NCBI RefSeq assembly: GCF_020400655.1
Contig: NZ_JAINRC010000012.1
Span: 186,001 to 250,000 of the forward strand
Length of the DNA: 64,000 nt
Source of the DNA: Streptomyces spinosus
GTDB lineage: Bacteria; Actinomycetota; Actinomycetes; Streptomycetales; Streptomycetaceae
Reading direction: 5' to 3'
How positions within the stretch are numbered: the stretch's first letter is position 1; each line of letters opens with the position of its first letter. The translations under genes and the position numbers were made by a program. The notes beneath the pieces are model-generated. The model was not told the origin of the DNA. It saw nothing but the letters and a program-made list of their open reading frames with translations, and did no database searches. Shown here piece after piece: positions 50,453 through 58,419 of this stretch.

Positions 50453-51055
50453 ATGAGAGCCGTGCATCACGAGGCCCCCGTCCACCTGCGCCAGCTCCCC
50501 GTCCCCGGCGAGGACGAGTACGCCGCGCTGGCGCTGGTCAACACGCGGTTCACGGTCAGCCACGGTCAGGTCGACCTGCTCGACGACACCGAGGCCGCCC
50601 ACCTGTGGCTGGTCCGGCACGCGCTCCTGCCCGACCGGGTGAGCCTGAACGGCAGGCAGTCCGGCCGGCTGCGGGCCCTGCGCGAGGCGCTGCGGGCCCT
50701 GTTCGCCGCCCGGGCCGCCGGGACGCGGCCGCCCGCCGACGCCCTCGACACCCTCAACGCCACCCTCGCCGCCGCCCCCGCCACGCCCCGGCTGGCCTGG
50801 ACCGCCGACGGCCCCCGCCGCGCCGACGTCCCCGACACCGGCAACCCGGCCGCCGCCGCGCTGTCCCAGCTCGCCGAGGACGCCACCGACCTGCTCACCG
50901 GCGCCGACGCGGACCTGCTCACCGAGTGCGCCGCCCAGGGGTGCGCCCGCTGGTTCCTGCGCTCCCACGGCGCCCGCCGCTGGTGCACCACCAAGTGCGG
51001 CAACCGGGTCCGGGCGGCCCGGGCCTACGCGGCCCGCAAGGCCGGTTCACCCTGA
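50453..51055 (+). CDS. ABATE-domain/CGNR zinc finger regulator
   Basis: This 200-residue protein has an N-terminal ABATE-type domain ('ALALVNTRFTVSHGQVDLLDD', 'LRALREALRALFAARAAG') and a C-terminal zinc finger of the CGNR class ('CAAQGCARWFLRSHGARRWCTTKCGNRVRAARA', described in part), with four cysteines and the CGNR tetrad that gives the family its name. Such proteins are predicted DNA-binding stress or metabolic regulators. ATG 50453 follows AAGGA. It is divergent from the desulfurase, with an inverted repeat in between, so it may control both. A terminator follows the gene. Confidence 0.88.
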   Translation: MRAVHHEAPVHLRQLPVPGEDEYAALALVNTRFTVSHGQVDLLDDTEAAHLWLVRHALLPDRVSLNGRQSGRLRALREALRALFAARAAGTRPPADALDTLNATLAAAPATPRLAWTADGPRRADVPDTGNPAAAALSQLAEDATDLLTGADADLLTECAAQGCARWFLRSHGARRWCTTKCGNRVRAARAYAARKAGSP

Positions 51056-51063
51056 GAACACCC

Positions 51064-51087
51064 GCCGGAAAGCGAATGTTTTCCGGC
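51064..51087 (+). terminator. Terminator after CGNR regulator gene
   Basis: GCCGGAAA (51064-51071) and TTTCCGGC (51080-51087) form a perfect 8-bp stem with an 8-base loop, just after the CGNR stop codon. Confidence 0.6.
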
Positions 51088-51120
51088 CGGTCACTGAATT
51101 CACCCGGTGTTTCCCGTGTT

Positions 51121-51166
51121 CGGAAAAGGCCGCCCCATTTTCCGGAGAGCGGGCAACCATCCGGAA
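51121..51166. promoter_or_regulatory. Cluster of overlapping inverted repeats upstream of yfhO-type gene
   Basis: CGGAAAA (51121-51127) pairs with TTTTCCG (51138-51144), and TTCCGGA (51140-51146) pairs with TCCGGAA (51160-51166). The arms share the CGGAAA/TTTCCG motif. The two structures exclude each other and lie about 45-90 bases before the membrane protein start. Confidence 0.45.
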
Positions 51167-51209
51167 TCCCGCTCCGTCTAAGTCGGCGAATCGATGGGGC
51201 ACACATTCC

Positions 51210-53855
51210 GTGAGGACCGCCGACAATGCACCGCAATACCCCGCCCGGCGAAAGCGGCACCGCGCACGGGAACCCGCAGCGGCACCCGGACAGGAACAGG
51301 GCGTGAAAGCGGCCTCCCGGCCGCGGCAGGCCGCCGCCCTGCTCGCCGCCGCCGTCACGGTCACCGCCTTCTGCGCCGGTGACGTGCTGGCGCGCAGCTA
51401 TCCCTTCGGCCCCCGCACCCGCAGCGTCAACGACCTCGGCAACCAGTACGTGCCCTTCCACGCCCACCTGTGGGACCTGCTGCACGGCAGGGGCCACGGC
51501 GGCCTCCTCGTCAACTGGCAGTCCGGCTACGGAGCCGCCTTCCTGCCCGACCTCGGCACCTACCTCGGCAGCCCCTACGCCCTGCTCGTCGCCCTCTTCC
51601 CACGCGACGAGATCGACCTCGCCGTCTACGCCGTCACCGTGCTGAAGACCGCCTCCGCCGCCGCGGCCATGGCCTGGCTGCTGCTCACCCTGCGCCCCGG
51701 CCGCTGGTGGGCGGCGGGCCTGCTCGGCACCTCGTACGCGCTGTGCGGCTGGAGCACGGCCGACGCCTCCTACAACCCGATGTGGCTCGACGGCCTGATC
51801 GCCCTGCCGCTGCTGTGCCTGGTCGGCGAGTGGGCGCTCACCGGACGCAGGCGCCTGACCGGCGTCCTGGTCGTCGCCCTCGCCTGGACCGCCAACTTCT
51901 ACACCGCCTACATGGCCACCCTCGGCGCCGCCCTCGTCCTGCTGCTGCGCCTGGTGCTCACGCGCCCGCCGCGCCGGCAGGCCCTCGCCACCGCCGGCCG
52001 CGCCGCCCTCACCACCGCACTCGGCATGGGCCTCGCCGCCCCGCTGGTCACGGTCGTCTACTTCGGCACACGGCACGCCTACCCCGGCCGCGTACGCCGG
52101 TTCGCCCCCGTGCCCACCGAGGACGTGGCCGCCCGGCTGCTGCCCGCCACCTACGGCTTCGGCTCCCCGGCCCTCTACGTCGGCGTCACCGCCCTGCTCC
52201 TCGCGCTCGCCCTGCCCTTCCACCGCGCGGTCCCGGTCCGGGTGCGCGCCGGCTGGACGGCGTCGGTGCTCCTGGTGGCCCTCTCCCTCCAGTGGGGCCC
52301 CACCCACCTGCTGTGGCACGCCTTCGCCACCCCGCAGGGCAGCGCCTACCGGCAGGCGTTCGTGCTGTGCGGCCTGCTGGTCGTCGCCGCCTGGCACGCC
52401 GTGGCGTACGGCCTGCCCGACCGGCGCGCCCTCGGCGCGGCGGCCGCCCTGCTCGTGCTGATCACCGCCGTCGCGAGCCGCAGCACCCTGGTGCGGCCGT
52501 ACACCTGGCCGGTGCTGCTGCTCGCCCTGGCGGGCGCCGTCGGCGGCCTGGTCCTGCTGGGCCGCGCCGGACACCGCACCCGGCTCGCCGGGCTGGCCGT
52601 CGTCCTCCTCCTGGGCGCCCAGGTGGGCGAGACGGCCGCCACCTCGGCCGTGGCCACCCGGCTGCGCCTCGGCCACCTCGACGACTACGAACCCTGGGGC
52701 GAACGGCAGCGGACGCAGGCGGCGGCGGTCGCCGGGGCCGACGACTGGCCGCGGTACCGCACCGACCCCGGCCGCGAGCAGACCGTCGGCAACGACCCGC
52801 TGCTGGTGGGCGGCGAGGGCGCCCAGTACTACAGCAGCCTCACCTCGGACGTCCTCAGCCGCACCCTCACCGCCCTCGGCGACGGCTGGACCTCGCGCGG
52901 CCGCAACCTGCAGAGCCTGGACAACGCCGTCACGGACGTCGTCTTCTCCGTCGGCGCCCGGGTGCACTCCCCGCCCGACCCGCACCAGAAGTACCTGTCC
53001 CCGTACGCCGGGCCGGTGACCGTCACCCGCCGGGACGTACCGCCGCTGGTCACGGTCCGGGCCGCGCCCGACAGGACACCGTTCGGACCGTCGCCGTACC
53101 GCAACCAGGAACTGCTGCTGGGCAGCCGCGTCTACACCGTGTCCCGCGTCACCGTGCGCGACGACGGCGGGCGGCCGGTGCCGTCCCGCCGGGTCGGCAC
53201 CGGCAACGCCCTGGTCCGGCCGGTGATCACCGCCCGGTGCCCGGCCGGCACCCAGGTCCACCTGTGGGCCCCGGACTTCTCCGGCACCGCGCGGCTCGCC
53301 GGCGCCGGGGAGCCCGCCCGGTTCCGGTCCCAGTTCCCGCGCACCCGCGCCGCCATGGAGCCGCTCGGCACCGCCCCCGCCTCGGGTCCGCTGCGGATCG
53401 AGCTGCGGCCGGACCGGCCCGGACGCATCCCGTCCGCCGCCGTCGGCTGCCTGGACCCGGCCCGGCTGGCCGCGGCAGCCGCCCGCCTGAAGGCGGCCGG
53501 CGCCACCGACGTGACCGTCTCCGGTGCCACGGTACGGGCCCGGCTGCGCGCCGGCAGCAAGGGCGTCGCGGTCGTCGCGGCACCCCGGATCGCCGGCTGG
53601 CGCTGCGCCACCGGCGACGGCCCCGAGCGGCCCGCCGGGGCCTTCCACGGTCTGATCGCCGTGCCCCTCGACGGCACCGCCACCAGCCTGACCTGCACCT
53701 TCCACCCACCCGGCCTCCGGCTGGGCACGGCCGTGGGCGCCGCCTCGCTGCTGACGCTCGTCGTGCTCACCGCCCTCACCGCCGTCCGCCGCCGGCGCGC
53801 CCCGGCGCCGCCCACGACCACATCGCCGCGTGAGCGCCTGACCGCCGCTCACTGA
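51210..53855 (+). CDS. YfhO-family integral membrane glycosyltransferase-like protein
   Basis: This 881-residue polytopic membrane protein has a YfhO/GT-C-like layout. An N-terminal helix is followed by a large loop with an acidic 'SVNDLGNQYVPFHAHLWDLLHG' and 'LVNWQSGYGAAFLPDLGTYLGSPY' (in part), the expected catalytic region. About ten more transmembrane helices follow up to residue about 465, then a C-terminal extracytoplasmic domain, and a last helix near residue 835. B. subtilis YfhO transfers GlcNAc to lipoteichoic acid from a polyprenyl-phosphate sugar. With the two genes downstream it forms a probable cell-surface glycosylation cassette. The start is uncertain: GTG 51210 has a distant GGGG; GTG 51303 is an alternative. 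Confidence 0.82.
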   Translation: MRTADNAPQYPARRKRHRAREPAAAPGQEQGVKAASRPRQAAALLAAAVTVTAFCAGDVLARSYPFGPRTRSVNDLGNQYVPFHAHLWDLLHGRGHGGLLVNWQSGYGAAFLPDLGTYLGSPYALLVALFPRDEIDLAVYAVTVLKTASAAAAMAWLLLTLRPGRWWAAGLLGTSYALCGWSTADASYNPMWLDGLIALPLLCLVGEWALTGRRRLTGVLVVALAWTANFYTAYMATLGAALVLLLRLVLTRPPRRQALATAGRAALTTALGMGLAAPLVTVVYFGTRHAYPGRVRRFAPVPTEDVAARLLPATYGFGSPALYVGVTALLLALALPFHRAVPVRVRAGWTASVLLVALSLQWGPTHLLWHAFATPQGSAYRQAFVLCGLLVVAAWHAVAYGLPDRRALGAAAALLVLITAVASRSTLVRPYTWPVLLLALAGAVGGLVLLGRAGHRTRLAGLAVVLLLGAQVGETAATSAVATRLRLGHLDDYEPWGERQRTQAAAVAGADDWPRYRTDPGREQTVGNDPLLVGGEGAQYYSSLTSDVLSRTLTALGDGWTSRGRNLQSLDNAVTDVVFSVGARVHSPPDPHQKYLSPYAGPVTVTRRDVPPLVTVRAAPDRTPFGPSPYRNQELLLGSRVYTVSRVTVRDDGGRPVPSRRVGTGNALVRPVITARCPAGTQVHLWAPDFSGTARLAGAGEPARFRSQFPRTRAAMEPLGTAPASGPLRIELRPDRPGRIPSAAVGCLDPARLAAAAARLKAAGATDVTVSGATVRARLRAGSKGVAVVAAPRIAGWRCATGDGPERPAGAFHGLIAVPLDGTATSLTCTFHPPGLRLGTAVGAASLLTLVVLTALTAVRRRRAPAPPTTTSPRERLTAAH

Positions 53856-53877
53856 CCGCGCCCAGGGGGGACCCCGC

Positions 53878-54828
53878 ATGCTGATATCGATCGTCGCGCC
53901 CTGCTACAACGAGGAGGACGTCCTCGCCCGCTTCCACGAGGAGGTCCAGAAGGTCGCCGAGGAACTGCTGCCCCTGGGCCACGACATGGAGTTCGTCTAC
54001 GTCGACGACGGCAGCCGGGACCGGACGCTCGCGGTCCTCAGGTCGCTCGCGGACCTCGACTCCCGGGTGCGCTACGTCTCCCTCAGCCGCAACTTCGGCA
54101 AGGAGGCGGCCCTGCTCGCGGGCCTGCGGCACGCCTCGGGCGACTCGGTGATCGTCATGGACGCCGACCTCCAGCACCCGCCGGCGCTGATCAGGCGCAT
54201 GGTCGAGCTGCGCGAACAGGGCCACGACCAGGTCATCGCCAAACGCACCCGCACCGGTGACCGGTTCACCCGGACCCTCACCGCCCGGCTGTACTACCGG
54301 CTCGTCAACCGCCTGGTCGACGTCGAACTCGTCGACGGGGTGGGGGACTTCCGGCTGCTGTCGCGCCGGGTGGTGGACGCGGTGCTGGCGCTCACCGAGT
54401 ACAACCGGTTCTCCAAGGGCCTGTTCGCCTGGGTGGGCTTCCCGAGCACCACCTTCGAGTACCGGAACGCCGCGCGCCAGGCCGGCCGCAGTTCCTGGAA
54501 CCTGCGCGGCCTGCTCAACTACGGCCTCGACGGCCTGCTGTCCTTCAACAACCGCCCGCTGCGCGCCGCGCTCTGGCTCGGTGTGGGCCTGCTGCTGTGC
54601 GCGGGCCTCTACACCGCCTGGATCGTGGGCGCCGCGCTCGTGCACGGCGTCCAGACTCCCGGCTATGTGACCATCATCACGGCCGTCACCGCCCTCGCGG
54701 GCGTCCAGATGGTCATGCTGGGAGTCATCGGGGAGTACACGGGCCGCATCTACTACGAGGTGAAGGGGCGCCCGCACTTCCTGGTGAAGGCGACCAACGT
54801 GGAACGGACGAAGGATCTCATCCCCTGA
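53878..54828 (+). CDS. Polyprenyl-phosphate glycosyltransferase, GT2 (GtrB/CsbB-like)
   Basis: This 316-residue membrane-associated GT2 enzyme attaches a sugar to polyprenyl phosphate on the inner membrane face. The N-terminal GT-A domain has 'SIVAPCYNEEDVL', 'FVYVDDGSRDRTL' and the metal-binding 'MDADLQHPP' with DxD-like D-A-D. The 'RNFGKEAALLAGL' motif is typical of GtrB/dolichol-P-mannose synthases. Two transmembrane helices lie at about residues 224-247 and 262-285, as in GtrB. ATG 53878 follows an AGGGGGG stretch 22 bases after the yfhO-type gene. The ATG of the GtrA gene overlaps its stop. The sugar type cannot be told from sequence. Confidence 0.92.
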   Translation: MLISIVAPCYNEEDVLARFHEEVQKVAEELLPLGHDMEFVYVDDGSRDRTLAVLRSLADLDSRVRYVSLSRNFGKEAALLAGLRHASGDSVIVMDADLQHPPALIRRMVELREQGHDQVIAKRTRTGDRFTRTLTARLYYRLVNRLVDVELVDGVGDFRLLSRRVVDAVLALTEYNRFSKGLFAWVGFPSTTFEYRNAARQAGRSSWNLRGLLNYGLDGLLSFNNRPLRAALWLGVGLLLCAGLYTAWIVGAALVHGVQTPGYVTIITAVTALAGVQMVMLGVIGEYTGRIYYEVKGRPHFLVKATNVERTKDLIP

Positions 54829-55196
54829 TGCGGCAGATTCTGACCTTCGCGGCGGTCGGCGTCGTGAACACGGCGGCCTACTACTGTCTTTACCTGTCGT
54901 TCCTGACCGTCTTTCCTTATCTGGCCGCGCACATCCTGGCCTTTCTGCTCAGCATGGTCGGGTCCTTTTTCCTGAACGCGCGCTTCACCTACCGGACCCG
55001 GCCCACCTGGCGGAAATTCCTGCTGTTCCCGCTGACGAACGTGACGAATTTCCTGGTCACCACGGCGGGCGTCTACGTCGTCGTCGACCTGCTGCACGCC
55101 GGCAGCCGCTTCGCCCCGCTGCTCGCCTCCGCCGCGGCGATCCCGGTCACCTTCCTCGTCTCGCGCCGGGTGATGGTGCGCGGAACGATTGCATAA
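54828..55196 (+). CDS. GtrA-family flippase
   Basis: This 122-residue protein has four transmembrane helices ('ILTFAAVGVVNTAAYYCLYL', 'LAAHILAFLLSMVGSFFLNA', 'FLLFPLTNVTNFLVTTAGVYV', 'LLASAAAIPVTFLVSRRVMV'). It is the GtrA/GtcA family of small proteins thought to flip polyprenyl-phosphate sugars to the outer face. The 'SFFLNARFTYR' loop is the family signature. The gene overlaps the GtrB-like stop by one base. Codon use is slightly A+T-richer than in its neighbours (several TTT and ATT codons). The stop codon lies inside the -35 region of the argC promoter. Confidence 0.9.
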   Translation: MRQILTFAAVGVVNTAAYYCLYLSFLTVFPYLAAHILAFLLSMVGSFFLNARFTYRTRPTWRKFLLFPLTNVTNFLVTTAGVYVVVDLLHAGSRFAPLLASAAAIPVTFLVSRRVMVRGTIA

Positions 55197-55217
55197 ACGT
55201 GCAGCGATACGTATAGT
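55189..55217 (+). promoter_or_regulatory. argC promoter with candidate ARG box
   Basis: TTGCAT (55189-55194), 17 bases, then TATAGT (55212-55217) make a good -35/-10 pair. An imperfect palindrome TGCAT-AAAC-GTGCA (55190-55203) overlaps the -35 and fits the two-half-site layout of ArgR boxes. ArgR is encoded at the end of this operon, so feedback repression by arginine is likely. Confidence 0.65.
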
Positions 55218-55242
55218 CATGCCATCCAGGAGGAGGATGGAC

Positions 55243-56271
55243 ATGGCGGTACGTGCGGCGGTGGCCGGGGCGAGCGGATACGCGGGCGGAGAGGTCCTAC
55301 GCCTGCTCCTCGCGCACCCCGGGATCGAGATCGGTGCCCTGACCGGGAACTCCAACGCCGGACAGCGGCTCGGCGCGCTCCAGCCGCATCTGCTGCCGCT
55401 GGCCGACCGCGTGCTGGCCGAGACCACCGCCGAGGCCCTCGCCGGGCACGACGTGGTTTTCCTCGCGCTGCCGCACGGCCAGTCCGCCGCCGTCGCCGAG
55501 CAGCTCGGACCCGACGTCCTCGTGATCGACATGGGCGCCGACTTCCGGCTGCAGGACCCGGCCGACTGGGAGCGCTTCTACGGCACCCCGCACGCCGGCA
55601 CCTGGCCCTACGGCCTCCCCGAACTCCCCGGCGCCCGCGCCCGGCTCACGGGGTCCAAGCGCATCGCGGTGCCCGGTTGCTACCCGACCGCCGTCTCCCT
55701 CGCCCTGTACCCGGCCTACGCGGCCGGACTCGCCGGACCCGAAGCGGTGATCGTCGCCGCGTCCGGCACCTCCGGCGCGGGCAAGGCCCCCAAGCCGCAC
55801 CTGCTCGGCAGCGAGGTCATGGGCTCCATGTCCCCCTACGGTGTCGGCGGCGGCCACCGGCACACCCCCGAGATGATCCAGAACCTCAGCGGGGTGGCCG
55901 GGGAGACCGTGAAGGTCTCCTTCACCCCCACCCTCGCCCCGATGCCGCGCGGGATCCTGGCCACGTGCAGCGCGTCCGCCGCCGAGGGGGTCACGGCCGA
56001 CGCGGTGCGCGCCGCCTACGAGAAGGCCTACGCCGACGAGCCCTTCGTCCACCTGCTCCCCGAGGGCCAGTGGCCCGCCACGGCGTCCGTCCACGGTTCC
56101 AACGCCGTTCAGGTGCAGGTCGCGTACGACGCCGCCGTGGGCCGCATCATCGCGATCAGCGCCATCGACAACCTGACCAAGGGCACCGCGGGCGGTGCCG
56201 TCCAGAGCATGAACATCGCCCTGGGTCTCGACGAGACCACCGGGCTTTCCACGATCGGAGTCGCACCGTGA
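55243..56271 (+). CDS. argC: N-acetyl-gamma-glutamyl-phosphate reductase
   Basis: This 342-residue enzyme for the third step of arginine synthesis reduces N-acetylglutamyl phosphate with NADPH. The nucleotide-binding motif is 'AAVAGASGYAGGEVLRLLLAHP', and the catalytic Cys is in 'IAVPGCYPTAVSLALYP'. The later 'GVGGGHRHTPEMIQN' holds the catalytic His. The C-terminal 'AIDNLTKGTAGGAVQSMNIALG' is diagnostic. ATG 55243 follows an AGGAGGAGG site with a promoter and ARG box upstream. An upstream in-frame start (55189) lies within the promoter and is rejected. Its TGA overlaps a GTG that opens a tiny frame leading to argJ. Confidence 0.97.
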   Translation: MAVRAAVAGASGYAGGEVLRLLLAHPGIEIGALTGNSNAGQRLGALQPHLLPLADRVLAETTAEALAGHDVVFLALPHGQSAAVAEQLGPDVLVIDMGADFRLQDPADWERFYGTPHAGTWPYGLPELPGARARLTGSKRIAVPGCYPTAVSLALYPAYAAGLAGPEAVIVAASGTSGAGKAPKPHLLGSEVMGSMSPYGVGGGHRHTPEMIQNLSGVAGETVKVSFTPTLAPMPRGILATCSASAAEGVTADAVRAAYEKAYADEPFVHLLPEGQWPATASVHGSNAVQVQVAYDAAVGRIIAISAIDNLTKGTAGGAVQSMNIALGLDETTGLSTIGVAP

Positions 56272-56363
56272 GCGACGTACGTGCAGCCGCCGGGCCGCAG
56301 ACGACGACGATGGCCGCACCGCCGCGCTGCACGGGCGGAGAAGCGAACAAGGAGAAGCAGTGA
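56268..56363 (+). CDS. Tiny ORF bridging argC and argJ
   Basis: This 31-codon frame opens with GTG 56268, which overlaps the argC stop as GTGA. It ends with a TGA that overlaps the argJ GTG (again GTGA). The peptide 'MSDVRAAAGPQTTTMAAPPR' and on to 'GEANKEKQ' has no recognisable domain. Ribosomes could pass from argC to argJ through it without leaving the message, so its role may be coupling and not a product. The AAGGAG site of argJ lies inside it. I rate it as a likely translated linker rather than a functional protein. Confidence 0.35.
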   Translation: MSDVRAAAGPQTTTMAAPPRCTGGEANKEKQ

Positions 56364-57514
56364 GCGTCACGGCAGCCAAGGGATTCACGGCGGCGGGCAT
56401 CGCCGCCGGGATCAAGGAGAACGGCAACCCCGACCTGGCCCTCGTGGTCAACAACGGGCCGCGCCGTGCCGCCGCGGGCGTCTTCACCTCCAACCGTGTG
56501 AAGGCCGCGCCGGTGCTCTGGTCCGAGCAGGTCCTCAAGAGCGGCCAGGTCTCGGCGGTCGTCCTCAACTCCGGCGGCGCCAACGCCTGTACCGGTCCCC
56601 AGGGCTTCCAGGACACCCACGCCACCGCCGAGAAGACCGCCGAGGTGCTCGGCCGGGGCGCCATCGAGGTCGCCGTCTGCTCCACCGGCCTGATCGGCGT
56701 ACCGCTCCCCATGGACAAGGTCCTGGGGGGCGTGGAGACGGCCGCCGCCTCCCTGAGCGAGCACGGCGGCGAGAAGGCCGCCATCGCCATCAAGACCACC
56801 GACACCGTCCACAAGACGTCCGTCGTCAGCGGTGAGGCCGGCTGGACCGTCGGCGGCATGGCCAAGGGCGCGGGCATGCTCGCCCCGGGCCTCGCCACCA
56901 TGCTCGTCGTGCTGACCACCGACGCCGACCTGGACGACGCGACCCTGGACCGGGCCCTGCGCGCGGCGACCAAGGTCACCTTCGACCGCGTCGACTCCGA
57001 CGGCTGCATGTCCACCAACGACACCGTCCTGCTGCTCGCCTCCGGCGCCAGCGGCGTCACCCCGGGCTACGAGGAGTTCGCCGAGGCCGTACGGCAGGTC
57101 TGCGCCGACCTCGGCCGGCAGCTCATCGGCGACGCCGAGGGCGCGAGCAAGGACATCAGGGTCGAGGTGGTCAACGCGGCGAGCGAGGAGGACGCCGTCG
57201 AGGTGGGCCGCTCCATCGCCCGCAACAACCTCCTCAAGTGCGCGATCCACGGTGAGGACCCCAACTGGGGCCGCGTGCTCTCCGCGATCGGCACCACGAA
57301 GGCCGCCTTCGAGCCGGACCAGCTCAACGTCGCCATCAACGGCGTCTGGGTCTGCAAGAACGGCAGCGTCGGCGAGGACCGCGACCTGGTCGACATGCGC
57401 TACCGCGAGGTCCACATCGTGGCCGACCTCGCCGCCGGCGCCGAGACCGCGACCATCTGGACCAACGACCTGACCGCCGACTACGTCCACGAGAACAGCG
57501 CTTACTCCTCATGA
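56360..57514 (+). CDS. argJ: Bifunctional ornithine acetyltransferase/N-acetylglutamate synthase
   Basis: This 384-residue enzyme recycles the acetyl group from N-acetylornithine to glutamate and can also make N-acetylglutamate from acetyl-CoA. The autoproteolytic cleavage site is in 'GAGMLAPGLATMLVVLTTDA', where the Thr becomes the nucleophile of the mature beta chain. Flanking 'VVNNGPRRAAAGVFTSNRVKAAPVLW' (in part) and the C-terminal 'RNNLLKCAIHGEDPNWGRVLSAIG' fit. GTG 56360 follows AAGGAG, and the argB ATG overlaps the stop. It makes the arginine pathway cyclic in this organism. Confidence 0.97.
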   Translation: MSVTAAKGFTAAGIAAGIKENGNPDLALVVNNGPRRAAAGVFTSNRVKAAPVLWSEQVLKSGQVSAVVLNSGGANACTGPQGFQDTHATAEKTAEVLGRGAIEVAVCSTGLIGVPLPMDKVLGGVETAAASLSEHGGEKAAIAIKTTDTVHKTSVVSGEAGWTVGGMAKGAGMLAPGLATMLVVLTTDADLDDATLDRALRAATKVTFDRVDSDGCMSTNDTVLLLASGASGVTPGYEEFAEAVRQVCADLGRQLIGDAEGASKDIRVEVVNAASEEDAVEVGRSIARNNLLKCAIHGEDPNWGRVLSAIGTTKAAFEPDQLNVAINGVWVCKNGSVGEDRDLVDMRYREVHIVADLAAGAETATIWTNDLTADYVHENSAYSS

Positions 57515-58419
57515 CCACGACGCGGAAACACACGGCACTGCCGAAAGCCCAGATCCTCATCGAGGCGCTGCCCTGGCTGACCCGGCACCACGGCAAGATC
57601 GTCGTCATCAAGTTCGGCGGCAACGCCATGGTGAACGAGGAACTGAAGGCCGCCTTCGCCCAGGACGTCGTCTTCCTGCGGCACGCCGGTCTCCAGCCCG
57701 TCGTCGTGCACGGCGGCGGCCCGCAGATCAGCGCCGCCCTCGACCGGCACGGCATCGTCAGCGAGTTCAAGGCCGGCCTGCGCGTCACCACCGAGGACGC
57801 CATGGACGTCGTACGGATGGTGCTGGCCGGGCAGGTGCAGCGCGAGCTGGTCGGCCTGCTCAACCAGCACGGCCCGTTCGCCGTCGGCCTGACCGGCGAG
57901 GACGCGCACACCATCACCGCCACCAAGCACACCCCGCAGATCGACGGCGAGCCGGTCGACATCGGGCGGGTCGGCGAGATCACCGCCCTCGACACGGGCG
58001 CCATCGAGGCGCTGCTCGCCGACGGCCGCATCCCGGTCGTCTCCTCGATCGCCCGCTCCCAGGACGACGGACATGTCTACAACGTCAATGCTGATACGGC
58101 GGCTGCGGCACTCGCTGCGGCACTGGGCGCCGAAACCCTCATGGTCCTCACCGACGTCGAGGGCCTCTACGAGGACTGGCCGAACTCCGACGAGGTGATC
58201 AGCCGGCTCACCGCTTCCGAGCTGGAGAAGCTGCTGCCGGAGCTGAGTTCCGGCATGGTGCCGAAGATGGAGGGCTGCCTGCACGCCGTGCGGGGCGGCG
58301 TGACGACCGCCCGCGTCATCGACGGCCGGGTCCAGCACTCGATCCTGCTGGAGATCTTCACCGACGAGGGCATCGGCACCATGGTCGTGCCCGACGAGCT
58401 TGAGGGGGACGCGCAGTGA
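57511..58419 (+). CDS. argB: Acetylglutamate kinase
   Basis: This 302-residue amino-acid kinase phosphorylates N-acetylglutamate and is the usual feedback point of arginine synthesis. The ATP-binding start 'KIVVIKFGGNAMV', the substrate-binding 'VVVHGGGPQISAALDRHG' and the later 'YNVNADTAAAALAAALG' are family motifs. The 'VSSIARSQDDG' segment precedes the Mg-binding region. The N-terminal helix ('AQILIEALPWLTRH') is the one that, in arginine-sensitive hexameric enzymes, links dimers and makes the arginine site. ATG 57511 overlaps argJ's TGA; argD's GTG overlaps its own TGA. Confidence 0.97.
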   Translation: MTTTRKHTALPKAQILIEALPWLTRHHGKIVVIKFGGNAMVNEELKAAFAQDVVFLRHAGLQPVVVHGGGPQISAALDRHGIVSEFKAGLRVTTEDAMDVVRMVLAGQVQRELVGLLNQHGPFAVGLTGEDAHTITATKHTPQIDGEPVDIGRVGEITALDTGAIEALLADGRIPVVSSIARSQDDGHVYNVNADTAAAALAAALGAETLMVLTDVEGLYEDWPNSDEVISRLTASELEKLLPELSSGMVPKMEGCLHAVRGGVTTARVIDGRVQHSILLEIFTDEGIGTMVVPDELEGDAQ

